From Bryocella elongata (GTDB taxonomy: Bacteria > Acidobacteriota > Terriglobia > Terriglobales > Acidobacteriaceae), in contig NZ_FNVA01000007.1 in the NCBI RefSeq assembly GCF_900108185.1, positions 248,001 through 312,000 on the forward strand: a stretch of DNA of 64,000 nucleotides. The letters run 5' to 3'. Shown piece by piece: positions 33,635 to 41,600 of the stretch. Every line of letters starts with the position of its first letter. The first letter of the stretch is position 1. The position numbers and the translations under genes were made by a program. Under the pieces are notes generated by a model. That model saw only the letters and a list, made by a program, of their open reading frames with translations, was not told the DNA's origin and did not search any database.

Positions 33635-34708
33635 CTATTCGCCCGGGACCTGCGCGTAATACTTCGGCCAATCGGCCATCAGCTTGTGCAGCACGGTAGA
33701 CCCGCACAGCCACGCCGACTCCAGCGCCAGCTTGCCGCCGATGTACGGCGCCGTCAACGACTCCACCGGCTCATGCCCTGGCCGCGGCATATCGAAGTTC
33801 GATCCCGTCCGCAGCACCATCACCCGCTTCGCATCCACGCGATGCAGCGGCCCCAGCCGCTCGATCGCCCCCATGAAGCCCGAGTCTTCCATCTCCGTCA
33901 TCGCGAACACGCCCTTGCCGTCGGTCCACATCCGCGTCCAGTCCTCGGCAAACTGGTTCATGATCGCCCCATGCCAGTAGTAGTCGCTGGCAAAGCTCTC
34001 GCCCAGCCCTACGAACGGCGGCTTCTGCGCATTCGGAAAGCCCACATACTGCTCGCGAAACGCCTTCACCTTCTCGTCATCGCCCAGGTTCAGGTCCTTG
34101 GTCTGCGCATACGCCCACTCCGCCAGCTTGACGTTCATCGGATACAGGTTGGAGCGGTGCCACGTCGGCGCATCCGTGCTCGGCGGATTCGGCCGCGTCG
34201 CTCCCGTCGGAAACCAGCCATACGGCCAGTCCTTCGGCATCTCGCGCGGATCGATCTCGCGCACCACATCGCCCACCACATACCGAGCCCACGCCGCCGA
34301 CCCAATCGAGCCCCACTTCGGATCCACGCCCGCGATGCCGTTGATCAGGATGTACGAGTGGCTCAGATCAAATCGTGGATCGAGCCCCAGCGCCATCATG
34401 CTCGCCGTCGCGTTCACCAGCGTCGTCCCGCTCAACATGCCGAGCATGGTGTGCTCCTTGTTGGTGCGCAGCGCATGTTGTCCCGGAGGCAGGTTCGCTC
34501 CACCCGGAAAGTCCACCACCTCGTCCAGGTGCTCACGCTCCACCCAAAACTGCATCTCACCCGGAACATCGCCTGTGTCCTTGCCCACCTCAAACGTGGC
34601 GATCACCACCGCCCGAATCGGCCACGGCTTCTGCTGCGCACGAGCATAGGGAGCCACAAGCATCGCCGCAGCGGCGAGCACAGCAAGACGAACGGAGGGG
34701 AGGCGCAT
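33635..34708 (-). CDS. Purine nucleoside permease (NUP)-like exported protein
   Basis: 357 residues. Signal peptide MRLPSVRLAVLAAAAMLVAPYARA. The mature part matches the NUP family pattern: IRAVVIATFEVGKDTGDVPGEMQFWVERE, SHSYILINGIAGVDPKWGSIGSAAWARYVVGDVVREID, MTEMEDSGFMGAIERL, VLRTGSNFDMPRPG, LALESAWLCGSTVLHKLMADWPKYYA. These proteins share the fold of nucleoside phosphorylases despite the permease name, so a periplasmic nucleoside-binding or hydrolysing role is possible. A GGAGACAAC ribosome-binding site precedes the ATG. Confidence 0.88.
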   Translation of the reverse strand: MRLPSVRLAVLAAAAMLVAPYARAQQKPWPIRAVVIATFEVGKDTGDVPGEMQFWVEREHLDEVVDFPGGANLPPGQHALRTNKEHTMLGMLSGTTLVNATASMMALGLDPRFDLSHSYILINGIAGVDPKWGSIGSAAWARYVVGDVVREIDPREMPKDWPYGWFPTGATRPNPPSTDAPTWHRSNLYPMNVKLAEWAYAQTKDLNLGDDEKVKAFREQYVGFPNAQKPPFVGLGESFASDYYWHGAIMNQFAEDWTRMWTDGKGVFAMTEMEDSGFMGAIERLGPLHRVDAKRVMVLRTGSNFDMPRPGHEPVESLTAPYIGGKLALESAWLCGSTVLHKLMADWPKYYAQVPGE

Positions 34709-35171
34709 GTTGTCTCCTGAGAAGGGAAGTAGTCAGCGGTCCTCCTAGGGTATCGCAGCGCGATCCCGAACACGTCCGCAGGCCTCCCCATCGCCGTAGC
34801 CCCAATAAATCTCTTGCTCCCCATTGCATTTCTCAGTAACTCATGTCATCTTGAACCATCTGTCCAAGGAAAGGACGCCTGCATTGCTAGCTACAACGCA
34901 CAACACGCAGCATGATGTGGCGTCGTTCCAGTCGCGCTAACCGACTCCCGACGCTCACACGCACAACCTATCGCTTCGCACTCCTTCGGGGAGTGATGAC
35001 TCCGCACGTGGTATTCCTCGCGCGCAACGGCGTCATCGTCTCCGTAAGTTTTCGTGCGATGCCCCGCAGCATCTCAGCGTAGCTTCGCATCGTCGCGCTG
35101 ACACCCACACGCTGCGGGCTCGACCCCCTGTTTGTCCGTGATCCGGCCTGAGCCGTTAGAAAGCAATATCT
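34709..35171. other. Long divergent intergenic region
   Basis: 463 bases between divergent genes. No convincing gene; a short open frame at 34968-35192 (-) overlaps the next gene and has no recognisable motif. AT-richer patches around 34810-34900 may hold promoters for both flanking genes, but no clean pair of boxes was found. Confidence 0.5.
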
Positions 35172-36458
35172 ATGTTTCAGTTCCTCAAACATCTACTGGC
35201 CACCCAGAATCAGTTCGCCTCCGGCGGTCTGTTCCTGATGGCCATCGGCAGCGTCGGAGTCTTCCTGCGCTCGCTTCCGCAACGCGCCTGGTGGTGGATC
35301 GTCCAGCAGACCACCATGACCATCACCGTCAAGGATGACGACGACGCCTTCGTCTGGGTCAAGGAGTGGCTGCTCGAGCAGAGCTTCCTCAAACGCCTGC
35401 GCCGCGTCGACCTCGACACCACCCTCCGTGGCGCCGACATGGCGCTCATTCCCGCACCCGGACGCCATCTCTTCTGGCACCAGGGTCGGCCCTTCTGGGT
35501 CTGGTTCTATCGCAGCGAAGACACCAGCGGTCGAAGCATGCGTCGCACCGAATCGCTTACCTTCCGCACCGTCGGCCGCAGGCAGGCGTTCCTCAAGAAC
35601 TTTGCCTCGGAGATCGTCGCGTGCCATCGCCGCAAGGCCCGCACCTCGTCGTATCTCTACGTCTACGACGATTGCTGGACCTACGTCTCGGCCTACTCGC
35701 CACGGCTGCTCGACTCCGTGGTGATGAAGCCCGGTGAAAAGGAGCATGTCCTGCAGGACCTCGCGCAGTTCCGCAACTCACGCCCGCGCTATCGCAGGCT
35801 GGGCGTGCCGTACCACCGCGGCTACCTGCTCTACGGCCCTCCGGGCACCGGCAAGACCTCGCTCGTCTCCGCGCTCGCCGCGAAGTTCGGTATGTCCATC
35901 TACATGGTGAACCTCACCGAATTCAACGACCGCTCGCTCAAGATGGCGATGAACGACGTGCCCGAAAACTCCGTCATCCTCTTTGAGGACATCGACTGCA
36001 TGAAGGCCGGCGAACGCCGCGCCGGCATGGGCGGCGCCAACGAGCAGGATCGTCGCGATGACCGGGACAAGACTCCCCCGCTCACCGGCGTCACGCTCTC
36101 CGGCCTGCTCAACGTGCTCGATGGCTTTCACGCTCCCGAGAACGTCGTCTACATGATGACCACCAACAGCGTCGAAAGCCTCGACCCCGCGCTGCTTCGT
36201 CCCGGCCGCATCGACTATCGCCTCTACATGGGCGAGGCCTCGTCGCAGCAACGCGTCGAGCTCTATCGCCGCTTCTTTCCCGAAGCCTCCGAGCACGACG
36301 CACGCATCTTCGCCGAAGCCCACTGCGCTCAAACCATGGCTGAGTTTCAAGGGCTCCTGCTTTCTCTAGAGCAGGATGCAGACCACGCTGTAGCAGAAGG
36401 AAAGGAGGTAACCGCTTCATCCGCCCGCGAGCTGGAGACCGCAGTTGCCAGTCACTAG
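35172..36458 (+). CDS. BCS1-like AAA+ ATPase
   Basis: 428 residues. Short N-terminus with one hydrophobic segment (SGGLFLMAIGSVGVFLRSL, about 17-35), then a BCS1_N-like domain (about 40-200), then an AAA+ module: Walker A YGPPGTGKTSLV (about 221-232), Walker B SVILFEDIDCM (about 267-277), sensor MMTTNSVESLDPALLRPGRIDYRLYM. This domain order is that of mitochondrial Bcs1, which translocates folded proteins; bacterial members have no established role. The C-terminus is short. No candidate substrate gene is adjacent. Confidence 0.85.
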   Translation: MFQFLKHLLATQNQFASGGLFLMAIGSVGVFLRSLPQRAWWWIVQQTTMTITVKDDDDAFVWVKEWLLEQSFLKRLRRVDLDTTLRGADMALIPAPGRHLFWHQGRPFWVWFYRSEDTSGRSMRRTESLTFRTVGRRQAFLKNFASEIVACHRRKARTSSYLYVYDDCWTYVSAYSPRLLDSVVMKPGEKEHVLQDLAQFRNSRPRYRRLGVPYHRGYLLYGPPGTGKTSLVSALAAKFGMSIYMVNLTEFNDRSLKMAMNDVPENSVILFEDIDCMKAGERRAGMGGANEQDRRDDRDKTPPLTGVTLSGLLNVLDGFHAPENVVYMMTTNSVESLDPALLRPGRIDYRLYMGEASSQQRVELYRRFFPEASEHDARIFAEAHCAQTMAEFQGLLLSLEQDADHAVAEGKEVTASSARELETAVASH

Positions 36459-36489
36459 GCTGCTGCGGGAACCATCCAAAGCATGGCTC

Positions 36490-37395
36490 TCAGGGCCGCT
36501 CCTCACTACCGATCTGCGTCCGCAACAGCGCTACAAAGTTATCCGCCAGCGGGCTCTCGAACCCTGCTCGCATCGCCAGATCCACCGTGCTCCGCGCTGT
36601 GCTGCGCACCTCGCGATACACCGCGCCCGGCACCGAGAGCCGCGCCATGCAAGCCGGCGCCAGTGATACGCCAATGCCTGCCGCCACCAGTCGGAACAGC
36701 GTAGGAAACTGCGGCGCATACTGCACGATCTCCGGCACAAACCCCGCCTGCTCACAACAGGCAATCGTGCGGTCGTAAGCCAACGGCCCCATCGCCCGCG
36801 AGAACAGGATGAACGGCTCGCCATCCAGGTCGTTCACCCGCAACGTCCGCTTTGCCGCCAGCGCATGGCGCTCCGGGAGCACCGCCACGAATCTCTCCCG
36901 TAGCAACGTCCGCGTCGCGAGCCCCTCGTTGCCTTCGCCATCGCGCAGAAAGCCCAGGTCCAGCGCGCCGTCCCGCAGCGCCTCCACCTGCGCCGAAGTC
37001 CACATCTCGCGCAGCTGCAGCTCTACCTTGGGATACCGCTTGCGGAATCGCCGGATCGCCGCAGGCAGCTCCGTAAACATCACGGACCCGCTGAACCCCA
37101 CGCTCAACGTGCCTTCTTCGCCGCGTCCCACGCGCCGCACCTGCGCGAGGTCATCCTCCACCCGAGCCAGCGTCGTCCGCGCCCTCAGCGCGAGTAGCGA
37201 TCCCGCCGGCGTCAGCTGCACACCACGTGTCGTCCGCAGGAACAACGCATGCCCCAGCAACTCCTCCAGCCTGCGAATCTGCTGGCTCAGCGCGGGCTGC
37301 GCGATCTTCAACTGCTGCGCTGCCCGCGTAAAGTGCAGCGAATCCGCCACCGCGAGAAAGTACCGCAGGTGTCGCAGCTCGATCTCTTCATTCAT
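36490..37395 (-). CDS. LysR-family transcriptional regulator
   Basis: 301 residues. N-terminal winged helix ELRHLRYFLAVADSLHFTRAAQQLKIAQPALSQQIRRLEELLGHALFLRTTRGVQLT (residues 4-60), then a periplasmic-binding-protein-like effector domain (GTLSVGFSGSVMF..., PFILFSRAMGPL..., VAAGIGVSLAPACM). Divergent from the acetyltransferase gene with an 83-base shared region, so it probably regulates that gene and itself. A TATGCT box 6 nt before the ATG suggests a leaderless start. Confidence 0.94.
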   Translation of the reverse strand: MNEEIELRHLRYFLAVADSLHFTRAAQQLKIAQPALSQQIRRLEELLGHALFLRTTRGVQLTPAGSLLALRARTTLARVEDDLAQVRRVGRGEEGTLSVGFSGSVMFTELPAAIRRFRKRYPKVELQLREMWTSAQVEALRDGALDLGFLRDGEGNEGLATRTLLRERFVAVLPERHALAAKRTLRVNDLDGEPFILFSRAMGPLAYDRTIACCEQAGFVPEIVQYAPQFPTLFRLVAAGIGVSLAPACMARLSVPGAVYREVRSTARSTVDLAMRAGFESPLADNFVALLRTQIGSEERP

Positions 37396-37478
37396 AAGCC
37401 CAGCATATCAATACCAGCATTTCAGTTATTGGACGTATATACACCCCTTTGCGTAGCTTGGAAATAGAGGAGAGACGC
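37396..37478. promoter_or_regulatory. Divergent LysR/GNAT promoter region
   Basis: 83-base divergent gap. TATGCT on the minus strand (37402-37407) sits 6 nt before the LysR ATG. On the plus strand an AT-rich stretch ending in TATATA lies about 45 nt before the acetyltransferase start, which has a GAGGAGAG ribosome-binding site. A LysR operator (T-N11-A) is likely inside but cannot be pinned down. Confidence 0.5.
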
Positions 37479-37982
37479 ATGCCCCTGCTGACCGAAGACG
37501 TGAAGCCCACCCGCAGCGAGATCGCCATCCGCGAGTTCCAGCCCGGCGACGCCGCCGACTTCCGCCGCCTCAACGAGGAGTGGATCACGCTCTACTTCAA
37601 GCTCGAGCCCAAGGATCGCTACACCCTCGAGCATCCCGAGGAGACGATCCTCGCGAAGGGCGGCCGCATCTTCTTCGCCATCCGCGAAGGCGTCGCGCTG
37701 GGCACCGTCGCACTCATCCCCATCGCACCCAACGAGTACGAGGTCGCCAAGATGGGCGTCACCGCAAACGTGCGCGGACTCGGCATCGGCAGCCAGCTCA
37801 TGCAGGCCACCGTCGAAGCCGCCCGCGCCAGTGGTGCCACGCGCCTCTATCTCGAGACTAACCACGCGCTGCTGCCAGCCATCCGTGTCTACACCGCAGC
37901 CGGCTTCCGCGACGTCCCCGCAGACCGGCTCACACCCTCGCCCTACCAGCGCGCCGACGTCTTCATGGAGCTCTTCCTGTAG
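37479..37982 (+). CDS. GNAT-family N-acetyltransferase
   Basis: 167 residues. GNAT fold: REFQPGDAADFRRLNEEWI, IFFAIREGVALGTVALIPI, the acetyl-CoA-binding loop MGVTANVRGLGIGSQLMQAT (QRGxGxG variant) and LYLETNHALLPAIRVYTAAGFRD. Substrate unknown. ATG at 37479 follows GAGGAGAG. Divergent from the LysR regulator that probably controls it. Confidence 0.9.
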   Translation: MPLLTEDVKPTRSEIAIREFQPGDAADFRRLNEEWITLYFKLEPKDRYTLEHPEETILAKGGRIFFAIREGVALGTVALIPIAPNEYEVAKMGVTANVRGLGIGSQLMQATVEAARASGATRLYLETNHALLPAIRVYTAAGFRDVPADRLTPSPYQRADVFMELFL

Positions 37983-38003
37983 CGAAGATGCGCCGCAAAC
38001 AGT

Positions 38004-38029
38004 AAGGGCATGGCGTATGCCATGCCCTT
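38004..38029. terminator. Convergent terminator between GNAT and scpA
   Basis: A perfect 11-bp stem AAGGGCATGGC / GCCATGCCCTT with a 4-nt loop, then GCTGTTT on the plus strand; usable from both sides. Confidence 0.75.
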
Positions 38030-38050
38030 GCTGTTTGTCCGAGCAGACCC

Positions 38051-39061
38051 TCAGCCCCAGTCGTCGCGCACTGCGGCCTGGTCCGCAAAAACGTTGTCGA
38101 AGCGGTCCGTCTTCTTCAGCAGGATCTCGCCGTTCTGCTCGGTCTGATGCAGCAACAGCGCCTGCAGGCGCACCAGCTCCAGCATCGCGAGGAACGTGCA
38201 GATCAGCGCCCGCTCGCTCTTCACGCTGCTCAGCATGCGACGCAGGCTCACCGGCTTGTCTTCCATTAGCAGCCGTCGCTTCACAAAGTCGATCATCTGC
38301 GCCACGGTGACCGCGTCTTCATTGATCGAGTGCACCGGGCGCTCACGCAACCGATGCAGAATGTCACGGAAGACCAGCAGCAGATCGTTCGTGGTCGCTG
38401 CAATCTCGCGCTCGCCGTCAGGCGAATCCAACCCCTCTTCGCGGAGGAAGCTTCGCATGCCGGGCTGCGACCAGCTCGCGTCCTCGAGCATCTGCTTCTG
38501 CTGCAGCATCTGCGCCGCTGCCTTGAAGCGCTCATGCTCCAGCAGCCGCTCCACCAGCTCGCGCCGCGGATCTTCATCCGTTCCCGCAGCAACCTCCATC
38601 GGATCGCGCGGCAACAGCGTCTTGCTCTTGATGTGGATCAGCATCGAAGCCACGTAGACGAACTCACCCGCGGCGTCGACGTCAGCCTCGCGCAGATGGT
38701 GCGTGTACTCCAGAAACTGCGCGGTGATCTTCGACATAGGAATGTCGTAGATGTCGAGGTTCTGCTTGCGGATCAGATCCAGCAGCAGATCGAACGGCCC
38801 GTCATATACCTGGCCGATGGTGATCGAGAACGGAGACTGCGACGCCTGCTCCGGCGTGGGCTTCTCCTTCGCAATCTTCTTCGGCTCAGGCGCAGGAGGC
38901 ACAGGCTTCGGCGCCAGCACCAGCGTCTCGCGCGGCGTGACGGAATCGATTGCTGCTTCCGCCTTCGCTTCGTCTTGTAAGTAAGCATTCAAAGCGCGGG
39001 CCTCCTGTTCTGAGGGCTCAGGAGCGACTCCTTTACTCTGTTCGTCGTTAGAGGATTCCAT
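38051..39061 (-). CDS. scpA: Segregation and condensation protein A
   Basis: Kleisin subunit of SMC-ScpAB. 336 residues: a charged N-terminal extension (about 1-75), then the ScpA core starting VYDGPFDLLLDLIRKQNLDIYDIPMSKITAQFLEY, followed by EFVYVASMLIHIKSKTLLP and a C-terminal winged helix (ALICTFLAMLELVRLQALLLHQTE). The start overlaps the end of trpS by 14 bases, so they form an operon (trpS-scpA). Confidence 0.95.
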   Translation of the reverse strand: MESSNDEQSKGVAPEPSEQEARALNAYLQDEAKAEAAIDSVTPRETLVLAPKPVPPAPEPKKIAKEKPTPEQASQSPFSITIGQVYDGPFDLLLDLIRKQNLDIYDIPMSKITAQFLEYTHHLREADVDAAGEFVYVASMLIHIKSKTLLPRDPMEVAAGTDEDPRRELVERLLEHERFKAAAQMLQQKQMLEDASWSQPGMRSFLREEGLDSPDGEREIAATTNDLLLVFRDILHRLRERPVHSINEDAVTVAQMIDFVKRRLLMEDKPVSLRRMLSSVKSERALICTFLAMLELVRLQALLLHQTEQNGEILLKKTDRFDNVFADQAAVRDDWG

Positions 39062-40640
39062 AAGCCTGCTCGGTCTCCGTGATGTCGAAGCTCGGAGTAT
39101 ATCCGCCGATGTTCAGGTAATAGCGGTCGTTTTCCCGTTCTATCGAAAAGGTGATGTTCCCCTTGCCCGCAGCTCGTTTTGCCAAGACCCAGTGTCCGAG
39201 AAAGATCTTCTGCGGCACAACGAAGTCATGCAGCATGTCGCGATCATCCCAGCACAACAGAACGATGATCTCGTACGTCTTCGGCTTGGTAGAAAATATC
39301 CATGCTTCATCGAGCCCGTTTTGTGTCGCGGCAACTACCAGAACGCGGCGCTTGTTCTGCGTTAGCCATACCCCTTCGCTCTCCGGGGTCAAAGCGGCCT
39401 CGGTCGGCAGAACCTCTTTTCTCCATAACTCGCGCACATTTCGCTGCAGGATTGCAGGGGCAAGGCCACGCCAATCTTGCATGTTCGAAAGGTCTCTGGA
39501 ATTGCGGGCGTTTTCTGTATGCCACTGAGGAGTATGAATCCGCACTCCCTCAAGCCCGCGGGAGAGACCCGTAGCGTTACGGATCGCCGTCATGGTGTCA
39601 AGAGCTGCCTGCTCAGCACGCCGCGCGCCCTTCTCCAGCACTTCCCACACGAACCCCGGCTTCTCCTGCAACTCGGCTCGACGTGTCTGGATCGGTTGCA
39701 AGTGAGCGAAGACCGAGGCCCCCATCACCATCTTGCATCTGTCGCAGCGCAGGGTGGCTGTACGGCAACCCTCCCGAATCTGCTGGTCGATCTCAGGCTT
39801 GGAGAAAACACGATGCAGATCCCCCACAGGGCAAATTTCTGGGTCGCCGGGATCCTTCTGCGTCGGACGCTGCCCCCCGTTCGTCATGCTCTCCGCCTTC
39901 TGCATGACAACGGGCATAGGATCGGAGAGATAGATCGCGTTGCCGTAGCTCTTGGACATCTTCCGTCCATCCAGCCCCGGTAGCTTCGGGGTCTCCGTGA
40001 GCAATACGTCGGGTTCGCGCAGCAGCAACCTGTCCGGGTCGAGCTCAATTTCAACCCGCGAGGCGTCAAGCCCCAGTGAGCCAGAGCTAACTCGCTTTGG
40101 AGAATAGAGAGCATTGAACTTCCGCGCTACCTCTCGCGTCAACTCCACATGGGCGATCTGGTCGGCTCCCACAGGAACGTAGTGGGGGCGGTATAGCAGA
40201 ATGTCAGCTGACTGTAACAGCGGATAGCCAAGGAATCCGTAGGTGTTCAGATCCTTCTCTGCCAGCTGCGCCTGCTGGTCCTTGTAGGTTGGCACCCGCT
40301 CCAACCATCCGAGAGGAGTGAACATGCTGAAGATCAGATGAAGCTCTGCGTGTTGTGGAACATGGGACTGAATGAACAGCGTGCATACCTCTGGATCAAG
40401 CCCCGCCGCCAGAAAATCCAAAGTAACGTCGAAAACGCTCTGCTTAAGCCGACTGGGGTCGGCATAATCCGTTGTCAGCGCGTGCAGGTCGGCGATAAAG
40501 AAGAAGCAGTCATAGTCCTGCTGCAGCTGCACCCAGTTGTGCAGCGCGCCCATGTAGTTGCCAAGGTGCAGCCGGCCCGTGGGCCGCATGCCGGAGAGCA
40601 CGCGCGGGCGAGGAACGATTCGGGAAGTGGAAGCAATCAT
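39048..40640 (-). CDS. trpS: Tryptophan-tRNA ligase with an extra C-terminal domain
   Basis: Charges tRNA-Trp. 530 residues where 330-360 is usual. The catalytic part (1-359) is complete: class I HIGH-type motif TGRLHLGNYMGAL, KMSKS loop GRKMSKSYGNAIYLSD, and a C-terminal region with KDPGDPEICPVGDLHRVFS, GCRTATLRCDRCK and LDTMTAIRNATGL. Residues 360-530 (coded at 39051-39563) form an additional alpha/beta domain that I do not recognise (RRVLVVAATQNGLDEAWIF, EIIVLLCWDDRDMLHDFVVP, NITFSIERENDRYYLNIGGY). ATG at 40640. Composition of the whole gene looks somewhat lower in GC than its neighbours, which suggests transfer. Confidence 0.93.
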   Translation of the reverse strand: MIASTSRIVPRPRVLSGMRPTGRLHLGNYMGALHNWVQLQQDYDCFFFIADLHALTTDYADPSRLKQSVFDVTLDFLAAGLDPEVCTLFIQSHVPQHAELHLIFSMFTPLGWLERVPTYKDQQAQLAEKDLNTYGFLGYPLLQSADILLYRPHYVPVGADQIAHVELTREVARKFNALYSPKRVSSGSLGLDASRVEIELDPDRLLLREPDVLLTETPKLPGLDGRKMSKSYGNAIYLSDPMPVVMQKAESMTNGGQRPTQKDPGDPEICPVGDLHRVFSKPEIDQQIREGCRTATLRCDRCKMVMGASVFAHLQPIQTRRAELQEKPGFVWEVLEKGARRAEQAALDTMTAIRNATGLSRGLEGVRIHTPQWHTENARNSRDLSNMQDWRGLAPAILQRNVRELWRKEVLPTEAALTPESEGVWLTQNKRRVLVVAATQNGLDEAWIFSTKPKTYEIIVLLCWDDRDMLHDFVVPQKIFLGHWVLAKRAAGKGNITFSIERENDRYYLNIGGYTPSFDITETEQAYGIL

Positions 40641-40776
40641 GCGTATGTCAGGGAACGCCGCAGACCGGCTCAGGTCCTGCCAGGAACCCAGCCGCGGGCG
40701 TGGAACCTTCAGAATACAGGAGCCGCCCACAAGTCAGTCTCGAGTACGGCGCAGAACAGGCGGTCGACCGAATCGA

Positions 40777-41202
40777 CTACAGGTCGGGGGCCCAGTTCTC
40801 CGTGCGCAACGGAGGCATCGCGTGCGAGAACGCCCCATCGGCTGAGACCAGCACCGCGCCAGCACTTAGCGCGTGAGCCGCGATCAGCATATCCAGTGCG
40901 GAAAGCGTGCGTCCCCGACGGCTAAGGTCCTCACGCAGCGCAGCGTAGGCCGCGGCTGCCGCGCTGTCCCACGGCAGCACCTGCAGGTTAGCGAGAAACT
41001 CGTTCACCAGCTTGTGCAGCTGAGTGGCGCCAGGCTTTCGCGCCAGGCCATACCGGACCTCGGCCTCCGTGATCGTCGAGATGGCGATCACGGCCTGCCC
41101 TGCACGCTCCATCAACGTGGCCCGCGCCTCCTGACTGCGTCCGTTCACGAGGTACGACACCATGTTTGTGTCCAGAAGATACAGAGGAGCTTCCGCCGTC
41201 AC
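40777..41202 (-). CDS. vapC: VapC-type PIN-domain ribonuclease toxin
   Basis: 141 residues. The PIN acidic residues are visible: Asp in YLLDTNMVSYLV, Glu in STITEAEVRYGL, Asp in LSALDMLIAAHAL and Asp in VLVSADGAF. Cleaves tRNA or rRNA in known members when freed from VapB. Starts at a GTG (41200-41202) that overlaps the vapB stop (GTGA), so translation is coupled. No damage is seen. Confidence 0.93.
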   Translation of the reverse strand: MTAEAPLYLLDTNMVSYLVNGRSQEARATLMERAGQAVIAISTITEAEVRYGLARKPGATQLHKLVNEFLANLQVLPWDSAAAAAYAALREDLSRRGRTLSALDMLIAAHALSAGAVLVSADGAFSHAMPPLRTENWAPDL

Positions 41203-41456
41203 AACGAATCCCGTTCCGCTGCCTCACGATCGTCCCGAGGCACCTCAAGAACGCCATTCCTGGCCACGGCTTCATCCAGCGCACGGAAGAGCGCGGTCCA
41301 AGGGCGTCGCGGCAACGCCGCCGAGAGCGTAATGTCTCCGCTCGTCGGGTCCTGCCGAATGAACACCTCGTCCGTACTGAAGCGATAGCGGGCGGGGATG
41401 CGGACGGCCTGGCTCCGTCCGCTCATGAACACCTTGGCCTTATCCTGCGTCGCCAT
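41199..41456 (-). CDS. vapB: VapB-type antitoxin (AbrB fold)
   Basis: 85 residues. N-terminal AbrB/MazE swapped hairpin DKAKVFMSGRSQAVRIPARYRFSTDEVFIRQD, C-terminal toxin-binding part with ALPRRPWTALFRALDEA. Binds VapC and its own promoter. ATG at 41456 with a GGAGGGAGGG ribosome-binding site. The 18-bp palindrome upstream is the likely operator. Confidence 0.9.
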   Translation of the reverse strand: MATQDKAKVFMSGRSQAVRIPARYRFSTDEVFIRQDPTSGDITLSAALPRRPWTALFRALDEAVARNGVLEVPRDDREAAERDSL

Positions 41457-41483
41457 GGGTCGCCCTCCCTCCGTGTATTCTGC

Positions 41484-41501
41484 TATATATCATGATACAT
41501 A
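41484..41501. promoter_or_regulatory. vapBC operator palindrome
   Basis: TATATATCATGATACATA: inverted halves match at 8 of 9 positions. It lies 28 bases upstream of vapB, between TTGTTA (-35-like) and AGAATA (-10-like) on the minus strand, the expected place for VapBC autorepression. Confidence 0.65.
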
Positions 41502-41588
41502 ACAAAGCCGCCCACTTGGGCAGTAGAGTCGCCGGTTACACTCGCGTGAATATTGGCGGCCGCGCATACGGTGCCACGTGCCGTTGCC

Positions 41589-41594
41589 TATCCT
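41589..41594 (+). promoter_or_regulatory. -10 box (TATCCT) 6 nt before the phosphatase-family gene; likely leaderless
   Basis: TATCCT, 6 nt, ATG at 41601, no Shine-Dalgarno. Confidence 0.4.
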
Positions 41595-41600
41595 TGATCC

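Noticed and set aside
34968..35192. Possible 74-codon gene on the minus strand upstream of the BCS1-like ATPase
   Set aside because: It overlaps the ATPase start, has no ribosome-binding site or recognised motif, and is compatible with chance.
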